From contig JAXHUK010000005.1 of the NCBI GenBank assembly GCA_034189725.1, forward strand, positions 1 to 11,092: DNA of 11,092 nucleotides. Direction: 5' to 3'. The notes below the pieces were generated by a model. That model was not told where the DNA came from and did no database searches. It saw only the letters and a program-made list of their open reading frames with translations. Of the stretch, positions 1 through 6,967 are shown one piece after another. Both the position numbers and the translations under genes were made by a program. Each line of letters starts with the position of its first letter. Position 1 is the first letter of the stretch. The DNA comes from JAXHUK01 sp034189725 (GTDB lineage: Bacteria; Chloroflexota; Dehalococcoidia; SZUA-161).

Positions 1-498
1 TTTGTTTTTCAGAACGTGCTGTTCACCGAATCGGTGGAGGAGTCCATTGAAATAATGAAGGACCAGCGCCCCCATATTGTTGTGACCGCCTCGGGCATGT
101 GCGAATTCGGCCGCATCCTGCACCACCTGCGGTACAAGATTCACAACGAGAAAAACGCCATTCTGATCGTGGGATACATGGCGGAAAATACCCTGGGCCG
201 GCGCATTCTGGAGCAGGGCACCGAATACCAGCTGTCCGGCAGAAAAGGGGAACCGCCCATGATGCGTATTCTCGGAAAGGAATATCCGCTCAAGGCCCGG
301 GTGGAGAACATCGGCGGGTTTTCCGCCCATGCGGACAAGCACGAACTGATGCGCTTTGTAAAGCAGTCCAACCTTGACATTCGAAGGGCCGTTGTGGTCC
401 ATGGTGAGAAGGAACAGTCCGCCTGTTTTGCAAAGAGCCTGAAAGCAGAGGGGATTGATGCCGTGGTGCCCCGGCGGGGGCAGACGATTGCCGTTTGA
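1..498 (+). CDS. Beta-CASP metallo-beta-lactamase-fold ribonuclease, C-terminal part (5' truncated by window edge)
   Basis: The reading frame is open from base 1, so the GTG at 16 is probably not the real start and the gene begins outside the window. The visible ~165 residues are the C-terminal part of a beta-CASP/RMMBL protein of the CPSF73/YSH1-like family, whose members act as RNA endo/exonucleases with a two-metal centre. The sequence shows the conserved ASGMCEFGRILHHL stretch, the GYMAENTLGRRIL segment, the GFSAHADKHEL motif with its metal-binding histidine, and VVVHGEKEQSACFAKSL, which holds the last conserved histidine. The N-terminal HxHxDH lactamase motif lies off the window. It ends at TGA 496-498, and a T-run follows at 526-532 without a convincing hairpin. 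It shares the high GC and codon use of the next gene. The family is clear; the RNA target is unknown. Confidence 0.85.
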   Translation, partial: FVFQNVLFTESVEESIEIMKDQRPHIVVTASGMCEFGRILHHLRYKIHNEKNAILIVGYMAENTLGRRILEQGTEYQLSGRKGEPPMMRILGKEYPLKARVENIGGFSAHADKHELMRFVKQSNLDIRRAVVVHGEKEQSACFAKSLKAEGIDAVVPRRGQTIAV

Positions 499-548
499 GC
501 GGCGCAGGCGACAAAATGCGAGGCGTTTTTTTATAGTGGTTATTGGTG

Positions 549-578
549 TTGACAATGGTTGTGATATGACATTATACT
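549..578 (+). promoter_or_regulatory. Sigma70-type promoter upstream of the PilM-like gene
   Basis: A consensus TTGACA (549-554) and TATACT (573-578) are separated by 18 bases, in an AT-rich patch within GC-rich DNA. Initiation would fall near 585, giving a leader of about 50 bases before the ATG at 635. Seen in sequence only; activity is inferred. Confidence 0.6.
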
Positions 579-634
579 CCTTCAAAATTACTGTTTAAAA
601 GATATTTCAACCGATCACTGGACCGGGACCGGGC

Positions 635-2026
635 ATGAAAAAAGAACAGGAGTTGACCTCCACAGAGCGTCTTCTAAATAAAATCAAAGACAGTTCCCCC
701 GATCCCACTGCTATTGCAGCTTCCCAGCCGGATGCGGTTCCTTCAGGTGCGACCCCCACCTTCCGGCCCCGCCGGAAACCGGCGTTGTCCTCTACCCTTT
801 TTCCCCGCTCGGCCAGAAGCGCACCCACCGGCATTATCTTTGGAAAGGAGTCCTTTTCCATCGTGACGTCCGGTACCGGTGTCGATGGCGGCGCCTATGT
901 GGCCGATATCCAAAACATTTCTTATCCGGCCGGCGTTGATCTTTTCTCTGAAGGATTTGACGACATCCTTTCCAGGGCTCTGGCCGGTCTGGATCCGGCC
1001 CGTCTTTCCCGTGTCTGGTGCGTACTGCCGGACACTCTGGTGGACATCCGCTACCTCAAGCTGCCCAGAACCACGGGGGACAACCTGGCAAGCGCCGCGT
1101 TCTGGAGCTACAAAAAAGAGGTGGTGGCCGATGAAAAAGACATCGTGTTCGATTTCGAGGCGGTTGATGAAATAACCGAGCGGGGGGTGGACAAGCTGGG
1201 GGTCTGCGCCTACAGTGTTCACAAGGACGTGGTGGCGCGGACGCGGGAAGTGCTGGAGGGGGCCGGCTGCGTTGTTGAGGGAATTACGTCCGGGGCCTTT
1301 GCCCTTCAAACCCTGGTCAAGAGCCGTGCCCTTCGGCCCGACATTGAAAACATCTGCTGTGTTCACGTGGGCCGGGAGGCGTCGGCCATTCATATTTTTT
1401 CCGGAGCCAGCCTGATGCTGGTGCGGCAGATCCGGGCCGGGCTGGCCAGCCTGGCCGAGGCCATGATGAGCGCCAGGGAAGGGGAGGAGGTGCTCCATCT
1501 TGAGAATGAGGGCCCGGGGGACACGGCTGTGGACCAGCTGGTGCGGTATATGCGGGAAATGGGAGACGCGGCGGGAACGGACGCGGACACGCTTTTCCCG
1601 GCCCTTGGCCCGGCAGTGGAGCGTATCGGCCGGCAGGTCGAGCGCACCATCGCGTTTTTTCGCCAGAACATTCAGCCGGACCGCGTATCGGCCGTGCTGA
1701 TTCACGGCGAAGTGGCCGGCTACCGGCCCTTTGTCCGTGCCATTGCCGACCTGCTGGGCATTCCCGTCTACACCCCAGACGATGTCTTGAGTTCTGATGT
1801 CCGGCTGCTCCATGTCTGCTGCCCTCCTGGGAGTCATCGAGTTCTATCGTCTCGCGGCCCAAAGGGGCTGGCAATCATTCACCCTCTTTGGCATTATCTG
1901 GACAACTCTCTCAATCTACTTCGCTCACCGTGGAGGCATACACATCCCGCTGCTTCTGGGTGGGGCAGTGACTATCTCCTTTCTCTGGTTCGCCTTCCGC
2001 CGTTTCGTCTCTGGCTCCGACACTGA
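635..2026 (+). CDS. PilM-like actin-fold ATPase; C-terminus replaced by out-of-frame foreign sequence after about 1790
   Basis: The protein begins MKKEQELTSTERLLNK. About 60 proline/arginine-rich, probably disordered residues precede an actin/HSP70-type fold resembling PilM, the cytoplasmic ATPase that links type IV pilus assembly to the inner membrane. Supporting segments are CCVHVGREASAIHIFSG followed by QIRAG (the beta-hairpin plus glycine pattern of the second phosphate loop) and VERTIAFFRQNIQPDRVSAVLIHGE (the helix plus adenosine-binding strand seen near PilM C-termini). The first phosphate loop (GIIFGKESFSIV) is degenerate, so it may be a divergent PilM-like protein. The start lacks a clear Shine-Dalgarno. 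The frame stays open to a stop ending at 2026, but from about 1790 it reads cdsA DNA in the wrong frame, so the last ~75 residues are meaningless. No pilNOPQ genes are visible. Confidence 0.6.
   Translation: MKKEQELTSTERLLNKIKDSSPDPTAIAASQPDAVPSGATPTFRPRRKPALSSTLFPRSARSAPTGIIFGKESFSIVTSGTGVDGGAYVADIQNISYPAGVDLFSEGFDDILSRALAGLDPARLSRVWCVLPDTLVDIRYLKLPRTTGDNLASAAFWSYKKEVVADEKDIVFDFEAVDEITERGVDKLGVCAYSVHKDVVARTREVLEGAGCVVEGITSGAFALQTLVKSRALRPDIENICCVHVGREASAIHIFSGASLMLVRQIRAGLASLAEAMMSAREGEEVLHLENEGPGDTAVDQLVRYMREMGDAAGTDADTLFPALGPAVERIGRQVERTIAFFRQNIQPDRVSAVLIHGEVAGYRPFVRAIADLLGIPVYTPDDVLSSDVRLLHVCCPPGSHRVLSSRGPKGLAIIHPLWHYLDNSLNLLRSPWRHTHPAASGWGSDYLLSLVRLPPFRLWLRH
1786..1815. other. Junction between two unrelated genomic segments
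   Basis: Left of this interval the PilM-like frame is coherent up to about PVYTPDDV. Right of it a different frame reads coherent CdsA (AALLGVIEFYRLAAQ). The CdsA frame is closed by a TGA at 1788-1790, so CdsA-derived sequence must begin after that codon. GC content and codon use change at the same place. The exact breakpoint cannot be fixed by eye. Confidence 0.75.
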
Positions 2027-2555
2027 GCAAGCGCTCGCAGAAGGGTCCTGGACACTGCTGGGGATTATCTACGTCGGGTGGCTCCTGGGTATCTGGATTT
2101 TGCTGCGGCGTTCGTTTGGCTGGGAGTGGGTAATCCTGGCCCTCTTCTCCACATTTGCTGTCGATACCTGTGCCTATTTCATCGGGCGAGCGTTCGGCAG
2201 GCACAAACTGGCACCAATTATATCACCAGGAAAAACCTGGGAAGGGGCTATAGGAGGGCTCTTCGGGGGATTGGCAGCAACCATAGCCCTGGCCATGATC
2301 CTGGGTTTAATCGGGGAAGGCTACCCAGGACAAGCTCTGGCAATGCCTGTTAGCTATGCAAGTGCGGTAGTAGTGGGGCTTTTTATCGGGCTATTTGCCC
2401 AACTGGGTGACCTCACTGAATCCAAGATAAAACGGGTTATGGGCGTAAAAGAGGCAGGGAATCTCATCCCGGGACACGGTGGAATCCTTGATCGCCTCGA
2501 TAGCGTTGTATTCACCGGGGTTGTGGTGTACTATAGTTTATGTCTGATACTATAA
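1797..2555 (+). CDS. cdsA: Phosphatidate cytidylyltransferase (CDP-diglyceride synthase), N-terminus missing
   Basis: CdsA converts phosphatidic acid and CTP to CDP-diacylglycerol, the branch point for bacterial membrane phospholipids, and is an integral membrane enzyme. The protein is strongly hydrophobic with several membrane helices. The family signature lies near the C-terminus: SKIKR, then K218-E219, then PGHGG around H227 and DRLD at 232-235. The usual lysine-aspartate pair reads lysine-glutamate here, a conservative change. The frame from the ATG at 1797 gives 252 residues, but family-like sequence begins only at about residue 8, and an N-terminal segment of 35-40 residues with a membrane helix is absent. 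The ATG is therefore an accident of the junction, not a real start. As written the product would probably be defective. dxr follows after an 84-base gap, the conserved neighbour order. Confidence 0.85.
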   Translation: MSGCSMSAALLGVIEFYRLAAQRGWQSFTLFGIIWTTLSIYFAHRGGIHIPLLLGGAVTISFLWFAFRRFVSGSDTEQALAEGSWTLLGIIYVGWLLGIWILLRRSFGWEWVILALFSTFAVDTCAYFIGRAFGRHKLAPIISPGKTWEGAIGGLFGGLAATIALAMILGLIGEGYPGQALAMPVSYASAVVVGLFIGLFAQLGDLTESKIKRVMGVKEAGNLIPGHGGILDRLDSVVFTGVVVYYSLCLIL

Positions 2556-2574
2556 GATAACTATTGTATATCTT

Positions 2575-2583
2575 TGCTATAAT
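2575..2583 (+). promoter_or_regulatory. Extended -10 promoter for dxr
   Basis: TGC followed directly by TATAAT (2578-2583) makes a perfect extended -10 element in the AT-rich cdsA-dxr gap. No good -35 is seen at the expected spacing (the bases are AGATAA), which is tolerated with an extended -10. It lies between inverted hexamers ACTATT (2561-2566) and AATAGT (2581-2586). It would let dxr and the genes after it be transcribed independently of cdsA. Confidence 0.45.
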
Positions 2584-2639
2584 AGTGTACTATCATTCGT
2601 GTGTGATGTTTTTATGGCCAATCTAGGTTGGGTAACTTC

Positions 2640-3767
2640 GTGAAACGGTTAGCAATTCTCGGCTCTACGGGATCGATAGGGCAACAGACGCTGGAAATCG
2701 TACGAGCCCTTCCCCAGAGACTCAAAGTGGTCGCCCTGGCATGTGGAGCAGATTCTCCTCTATTCAGGGATCAAATAGCCGAATTCCATCCGAGGTTCAT
2801 CTGCACAAGGCGAATATCAGATGGCGATAGGATACCAGGAGCACACTACCTCTCCATGGAAGAGATTGCCTCTCATCCAGATGTCGACCTGGTGGTTGTG
2901 GCTACTTCAGGAATAGCCGGACTGAATCCGACACTCGCCGCGCTGCGCACGAACAAACCGGTCGCACTGGCCAACAAAGAGGTGCTGGTTATGGCAGGGG
3001 AAATCGTGACCGCTGAGGCGAAGCGTCATAATGTAGAGATAGTGCCCATCGATAGCGAACACAGCGCTATCTGGCAATGCCTGCGTGGTGAACAGACAAA
3101 ATGTGTTTCCAAGCTCATCCTTACTGCCTCAGGAGGTCCCTTTCGCTCAAAAACTCCTGCGCAGTTGGCTGCAGTCACCCCGGAGGAGGCATTGGACCAC
3201 CCAACATGGCGCATGGGAAGAAAAGTAACCATCGATTCTGCGACTCTGATGAATAAGGGTATGGAGGTCATCGAAGCACACTGGCTGTTCGACATCCCCT
3301 TCTCTCAAATTGAGGTGGTGATCCATCCACAGAGCATACTACACTCCATGGTGGAGTTCCTTGACGGTTCAACCAAAGCACAATTGAGCTTGCCAGATAT
3401 GAGATTACCGATACAGTATGCAGTAAGCTACCCCGAACGATGGGAGAGTCACTTTCACCGCGAAGCTGACTTTACTCGGATAAGCTCGCTTGACTTCGAG
3501 GCAGTAGGGTTAGACAGGTTCCCCTGTTTGAGACTGGCCATAGAAGCAGGGAAAAAGGGGGGCACCTATCCTGCGGTACTCAGCGCTGCCGACGAGATTG
3601 CAGTGGAGCTCTTCCTGACAAAACAAATCGGTTTTCAGGATATCGCTGATCTGGTAGCCAGAACCCTTGACCGCCACGAGTCAGTAAACAATCCTTCTTT
3701 GGAGGATATACTTGCTGCAGATTCCTGGGCTCGGGAAACTGCACGTGGGAGGCTTTCAAGCAGATGA
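2640..3767 (+). CDS. dxr: 1-deoxy-D-xylulose 5-phosphate reductoisomerase
   Basis: Dxr rearranges and reduces deoxyxylulose phosphate to 2-C-methyl-D-erythritol 4-phosphate with NADPH, the committed step of the MEP isoprenoid pathway in the cytosol. The N-terminal dinucleotide loop GSTGSIG is at residues 8-14. PIDSEHSAIWQCL supplies metal ligands D138 and E140, and MNKGMEVIEAHWLF supplies E209. The 69-residue spacing from E140 to E209 equals that in the mycobacterial enzyme. LTASGGPFR, HPTWRMGRKVTIDSATL and IHPQSILHSMVEF are also present. I chose GTG 2640 because the product then begins MKRLAILGSTGSIG as in the family, giving 375 residues. An in-frame TTG at 2628 adds four residues and has no Shine-Dalgarno. 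Its TGA overlaps the rseP start as ATGA, implying coupled translation. ispG of the same pathway lies two genes downstream. Confidence 0.95.
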   Translation: MKRLAILGSTGSIGQQTLEIVRALPQRLKVVALACGADSPLFRDQIAEFHPRFICTRRISDGDRIPGAHYLSMEEIASHPDVDLVVVATSGIAGLNPTLAALRTNKPVALANKEVLVMAGEIVTAEAKRHNVEIVPIDSEHSAIWQCLRGEQTKCVSKLILTASGGPFRSKTPAQLAAVTPEEALDHPTWRMGRKVTIDSATLMNKGMEVIEAHWLFDIPFSQIEVVIHPQSILHSMVEFLDGSTKAQLSLPDMRLPIQYAVSYPERWESHFHREADFTRISSLDFEAVGLDRFPCLRLAIEAGKKGGTYPAVLSAADEIAVELFLTKQIGFQDIADLVARTLDRHESVNNPSLEDILAADSWARETARGRLSSR

Positions 3768-4828
3768 TGATTGTAGCAAATATAGTAGTATTCATTCTTG
3801 TCCTGGGGTTATTGATCTTTGTCCATGAGATGGGGCATTTCATCGCCGCCAGGTTATCGGGGGTTAAAGTCCTGGAATTCGGCTTTGGCTACCCGCCAAG
3901 GATTTTTGCCATCAAGCGTGGCGAGACCGAATACTCCCTGAACTGGCTTCCTCTGGGGGGATTCTGCAAAATGCTGGGGGAGGAGGATCCCTCCGATCCC
4001 AGGAGTCTCGCGAGTAAGAGCGCTCTAAAAAGATTGGTAGTTCTTGGCGCAGGCTCTTTCATGAACCTGTTGCTTCCAATTGTGCTCCTGTCCATAGCCT
4101 TCATGGTACCAAGGGACGTGGTGATCGGAGATGTGGTGATAAATGATGTTGCCCCCAACTCTCCGGCACTAGAGGCAGGAATCGAGACGGGGGACACCAT
4201 TATCAGCGTAAACGGACAGACCGTACAGAACATCGGCGACGTTATTTATGAAGTCCACCTCAGCATGGGAGAGGAGACCCAGTTGGAGCTCGAGGGAGAG
4301 GACGGCAGCTACAGAGTGGTGACCTTGTTGCCGCGGTGGAATCCCCCTGAAGGTGAGGGGGCGATGGGTGTGGGGTTGGTCATGGTGGATATGCAGCAAG
4401 TAAGCCAGCGTGATCCATTTTTACAGGCAATCCCCAAGAGCGTAACAACCCTGTGGGAAACGTTTGATTTGATCAGGAACGAGGTGATAAGCTGGTTTGC
4501 CAAAGGGACAGTACCCGCAGTCGGCGGGCCTATTGCTATCTACCAGCTTACGGGTGAGGCAAACGAGGCAGGGCCTTCATACCTGTTGCAGTTTGCAGCG
4601 TTCTTCAGCATAAATTTAGCTATAATCAATCTATTCCCTCTACCAGCACTCGATGGGGGTAGAATCGTATTTGTTCTTCTCGAGGTAGTGCGCCGCGGGA
4701 AACGCGTCTCTCCACGGACAGAGGGATTGATACACCTCATCGGATTTATTCTCATCATCGGATTGATGCTGGTGATAACGTACTTCGACATCCTGCGGGC
4801 ACTACGAGGCGAGAGCCTGATACCATGA
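3764..4828 (+). CDS. rseP: RseP-family site-2 intramembrane zinc metalloprotease
   Basis: This membrane protease (M50 family, RseP/RasP/MmpA) cuts transmembrane segments of anti-sigma factors or leftover signal peptides. The first membrane helix carries the zinc motif H21-E22-x-x-H25 (FVHEMGHFIAA). The third zinc ligand is D297 in LPALDGG, within the second conserved helix (INLFPLPALDGGRIVF). A single PDZ domain is visible around residues 120-200 (VAPNSPALEAGIETGDTIISVNGQ). The length of 354 residues and the single PDZ fit the shorter Gram-positive-like form rather than the two-PDZ E. coli protein. A GGAGG-like site lies near 3747-3753, and the ATG at 3764 overlaps the dxr stop. An alternative ATG at 3767 would shorten the protein by one residue. 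The end overlaps the ispG start, again as ATGA. The substrate cannot be told from this window. Confidence 0.93.
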   Translation: MMIVANIVVFILVLGLLIFVHEMGHFIAARLSGVKVLEFGFGYPPRIFAIKRGETEYSLNWLPLGGFCKMLGEEDPSDPRSLASKSALKRLVVLGAGSFMNLLLPIVLLSIAFMVPRDVVIGDVVINDVAPNSPALEAGIETGDTIISVNGQTVQNIGDVIYEVHLSMGEETQLELEGEDGSYRVVTLLPRWNPPEGEGAMGVGLVMVDMQQVSQRDPFLQAIPKSVTTLWETFDLIRNEVISWFAKGTVPAVGGPIAIYQLTGEANEAGPSYLLQFAAFFSINLAIINLFPLPALDGGRIVFVLLEVVRRGKRVSPRTEGLIHLIGFILIIGLMLVITYFDILRALRGESLIP

Positions 4829-5874
4829 TACGGCGTCGCGCTTCGAGGATAGTCAGGGTTGGGGGCGTGGAGATCGGGGGCGCCGGTCCTGTCGTGGTGC
4901 AATCGATGACCAAGACCGACACCCGTGACGTAGCGGCAACCGTGAACCAGATTCACCAGCTCGAACAGTGCGGCTGCGAGATCGTCAGGGTAGCGGTGCC
5001 CGACATGGATGCTGCTAATGCCCTCCCCGGCATTACCAAAGCGATACCTATTCCCATTATCGCCGATATTCACTTCGACTATCGCCTGGCACTGGCAGCA
5101 CTTGAGGCCGGAGTGGCTGGTCTCAGATTGAACCCGGGCAACATCAGCGACCCCGACCAGATCACCACTGTCGTTCGCGCCGCAAAGGAGCGGGAGGTGC
5201 CCATCCGTGTCGGAGTCAATGCCGGCAGCCTGCCCCAGACATCACTTCAAACAGCTTCGGTAGTGGAGCGCATGGTCGATGCTGCACTGGGTGAGGTGCG
5301 CCTGCTGGAGAGCCTGGACTTCGACCTGATCAAGGTATCGGTGAAGGCATTCGATGTCCCTACCACTGTCGAGGCCTATCAAGCGATTGCCCAGAAAATC
5401 CCCTACCCGTTACACCTGGGGATCACCGAGGCCGGGCTACCCTGGTCTGGAGCCATCCGCAGCGCAGTGGGACTGGGGGTGCTGCTCTACGAAGGCATCG
5501 GTGATACTATCAGGGTATCGCTCACCACCGCCGATGCCTGCCAGGAGGTAGCGTGCGCCTATGAGATACTGAAGTCGCTGATGCTCAGGGAGCGAGGACC
5601 GACACTGGTGAGCTGCCCCTCCTGTGGGCGCTCTGAGAGCGATATCGTGAAACTGGCTGAAAGGGTCGAGGAAAGGCTGAAAAAGGCCGAAAAAATGATT
5701 AAGGTGGCTGTGATGGGGTGTGTGGTCAACGGCCCCGGAGAGGCCAAAGACGCCGATGTGGGCATCGCCTGTGGCAAGGGCAGAGGGGTGCTCTTCAGAA
5801 AAGGCGAAAAAATTCGAACAGTTGAAGAGGCCGATTTTCTGGAGGCACTGATGGCGGAGGTGGAGAGACTGTAG
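4825..5874 (+). CDS. ispG: 4-hydroxy-3-methylbut-2-en-1-yl diphosphate synthase (flavodoxin/ferredoxin-dependent)
   Basis: IspG (GcpE) reductively opens methylerythritol cyclodiphosphate to HMBPP, the penultimate MEP-pathway step, using a [4Fe-4S] cluster. The TIM-barrel half shows VQSMTKTDTRD, IADIHFDYRLAL, LRLNPGNI, VGVNAGS, HLGITEAG and GIGDTIRVSLT. The C-terminal cluster domain carries C264, C267 and C299, with E306 as the presumed fourth ligand. These spacings (3, 32 and 7) equal those of E. coli C270, C273, C305 and E312. At 349 residues it is the compact bacterial form without the extra plant-type domain. Its ATG overlaps the rseP stop by four bases, so translation is probably coupled to rseP. 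Together with dxr it puts two MEP steps in one operon. After its stop come 288 bases containing a palindromic element. Confidence 0.95.
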   Translation: MIRRRASRIVRVGGVEIGGAGPVVVQSMTKTDTRDVAATVNQIHQLEQCGCEIVRVAVPDMDAANALPGITKAIPIPIIADIHFDYRLALAALEAGVAGLRLNPGNISDPDQITTVVRAAKEREVPIRVGVNAGSLPQTSLQTASVVERMVDAALGEVRLLESLDFDLIKVSVKAFDVPTTVEAYQAIAQKIPYPLHLGITEAGLPWSGAIRSAVGLGVLLYEGIGDTIRVSLTTADACQEVACAYEILKSLMLRERGPTLVSCPSCGRSESDIVKLAERVEERLKKAEKMIKVAVMGCVVNGPGEAKDADVGIACGKGRGVLFRKGEKIRTVEEADFLEALMAEVERL

Positions 5875-5919
5875 AAAAACGCAAACAGGACGTAATTCCT
5901 CAAGAGCGCTGAGAATATG

Positions 5920-6047
5920 ATGTCGTTCTGAGGGAGCACTTCGGCTTCGCTCAGTATAAATTCCGCGACCGAAGAATCTCCCCATATAAAAAGGCAGAGA
6001 TTCTTCGCGGTGCCTGTGCTGAGGAACGAAGTAGCTCGGAAAGACAT
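5920..6047. repeat. Imperfect palindromic intergenic element (REP/MITE-like)
   Basis: A perfect inner inverted repeat, GAAGAATCTC (5971-5980) with GAGATTCTTC (5997-6006), encloses a 16-base AT-rich loop. The outer arms are imperfectly complementary: ATGTCGTTCTGAGGG from 5920, and a right arm near 6020-6047 ending in AGACAT. Such GAAGAATCTC/TTCTGAG palindromes resemble dispersed intergenic elements I associate with Chloroflexota-type genomes, but copy number cannot be tested here. No transposase is present, so it is at most a non-autonomous element or a folded RNA/DNA structure between ispG and the permease gene. Confidence 0.55.
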
Positions 6048-6052
6048 TATAC

Positions 6053-6067
6053 TACCATCCTATGGTA
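6053..6067. promoter_or_regulatory. Short perfect dyad upstream of the permease-proS pair
   Basis: TACCAT (6053-6058) and ATGGTA (6062-6067) form a 6-base inverted repeat with a 3-base centre. It could be an operator or simply the edge of the neighbouring palindromic element. No clear promoter with both boxes was found in 6048-6162. Confidence 0.25.
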
Positions 6068-6162
6068 ATTCAATCTGAATCCCACAAGGGTAGATTCGTT
6101 TGTAACTACAGTCGAGGTGAGGTAACAGCAACCAATCTCACGCCTGGCAAGGTAGTTTAAGC

Positions 6163-6957
6163 TTGTTTTCTCCTATTACTATAGTCGTCATACTCATTAT
6201 CGGAGCTGCCGCAGGTGTTGTGACAGGGATCATGGGCGGCAGCGGTGTCGTAGTCGTAGTCCCCGCTTTAACGTTGCTGCTCGGCTTCGAAGCCCAGGTC
6301 GCCATTGGAACCAGCCTGCTCATCAATGTGATTGCCGCTCTTGTCACTGCATTCGTATATTATCGCCATGGCAACCTGTATGTCAGGCCGGCTCTCTGGA
6401 TCGCCCTCGGGTCGGTGTTTGGCGCTCAAGCAGGAAGCCTGTTTGCTGACATGATCCCTCCGCTGGGCATGAGCAACCTCTTCGGTCTTTTCCTCATTCC
6501 TATGGGCATACTTCTGTGGGTAAGAGGAATCAGGGGAGCTGCAACACTGGCCAACACTCTCACCGATACTGCAACCCCGATAATGACGACGAGGAACAAA
6601 CTGTCTGCTTTAGCATTGGGATTGTTCGTAGGTATCATGTGCGGGCTATTCGGTGCTGGTGGTGGGGTAATGATCCTCCTTATCCTGCTCTTTGTTCTTC
6701 ATTACCCCATGCACTTGGCAGTTGGTACGTCCTCCCTTATAATGGCAATAACCGCTATATCGGGTACTGTTGGGTATAGCATTCGTGACAACATCGACAT
6801 CTTCACTGCGTTAATCGCCGGCGTCGCTACGGTACTATCGGCAGGCTTAGGAGCCAGAGTGGCGAACAAAGTCTCCGAGGTTACATTAGGTCGTAGTATC
6901 GGGGTAATTCTTGCAGCGCTCGGTATAGCTATGATTGCAACTCAGTATATTTCATAA
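6163..6957 (+). CDS. TauE/SafE family membrane permease (putative sulfite/organosulfonate or organic acid exporter)
   Basis: This 264-residue, highly hydrophobic protein shows the duplicated TauE/SafE (DUF81) layout of two four-helix halves. Each half opens with a glycine-rich motif (GVVTGIMGGSGVVVVVPAL near residue 19 and GLFGAGGGVMILLIL near residue 165) followed by an AVGTSSL-type stretch (AIGTSLLINV, then AVGTSSLIMA). Family members move sulfite, sulfoacetate, taurine or other small anions across the inner membrane; specificity cannot be read from sequence. The start is TTG 6163, preceded by AAGG at 6149-6152. The frame is closed upstream at 6118-6120, and no ATG or GTG lies between. It ends 10 bases before proS, so the two are probably co-transcribed. 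A transporter between ispG and proS breaks the usual order and may be a later insertion. Confidence 0.85.
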   Translation: MFSPITIVVILIIGAAAGVVTGIMGGSGVVVVVPALTLLLGFEAQVAIGTSLLINVIAALVTAFVYYRHGNLYVRPALWIALGSVFGAQAGSLFADMIPPLGMSNLFGLFLIPMGILLWVRGIRGAATLANTLTDTATPIMTTRNKLSALALGLFVGIMCGLFGAGGGVMILLILLFVLHYPMHLAVGTSSLIMAITAISGTVGYSIRDNIDIFTALIAGVATVLSAGLGARVANKVSEVTLGRSIGVILAALGIAMIATQYIS

Positions 6958-6967
6958 AGGACATAGT

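Noticed and set aside
499..548. Possible terminator after the ribonuclease gene (T-run at 526-532)
   Set aside because: The bases before the T-run do not form a convincing complementary stem.
743..1837. Long minus-strand open frame (364 codons) opposite the PilM-like gene
   Set aside because: It is the GC-rich antisense shadow of a coherent plus-strand gene; the translation is rich in His, Gly, Arg and Gln with no recognisable motif.
1800..2026. C-terminal ~75 residues of the PilM-like frame as a fused domain
   Set aside because: The same bases read as good CdsA sequence in another frame, so the apparent extension is an out-of-frame artefact of the junction.
2614..2643. Nine-codon ATG frame overlapping the dxr start
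   Set aside because: It lacks a ribosome site and distinctive content; chance is the simplest explanation, although its stop overlaps the GTG start of dxr.
5437..6047. Minus-strand frames of 162-182 codons overlapping the end of ispG
   Set aside because: They are antisense to well-conserved ispG cluster-domain sequence and the palindromic element, with no family resemblance.
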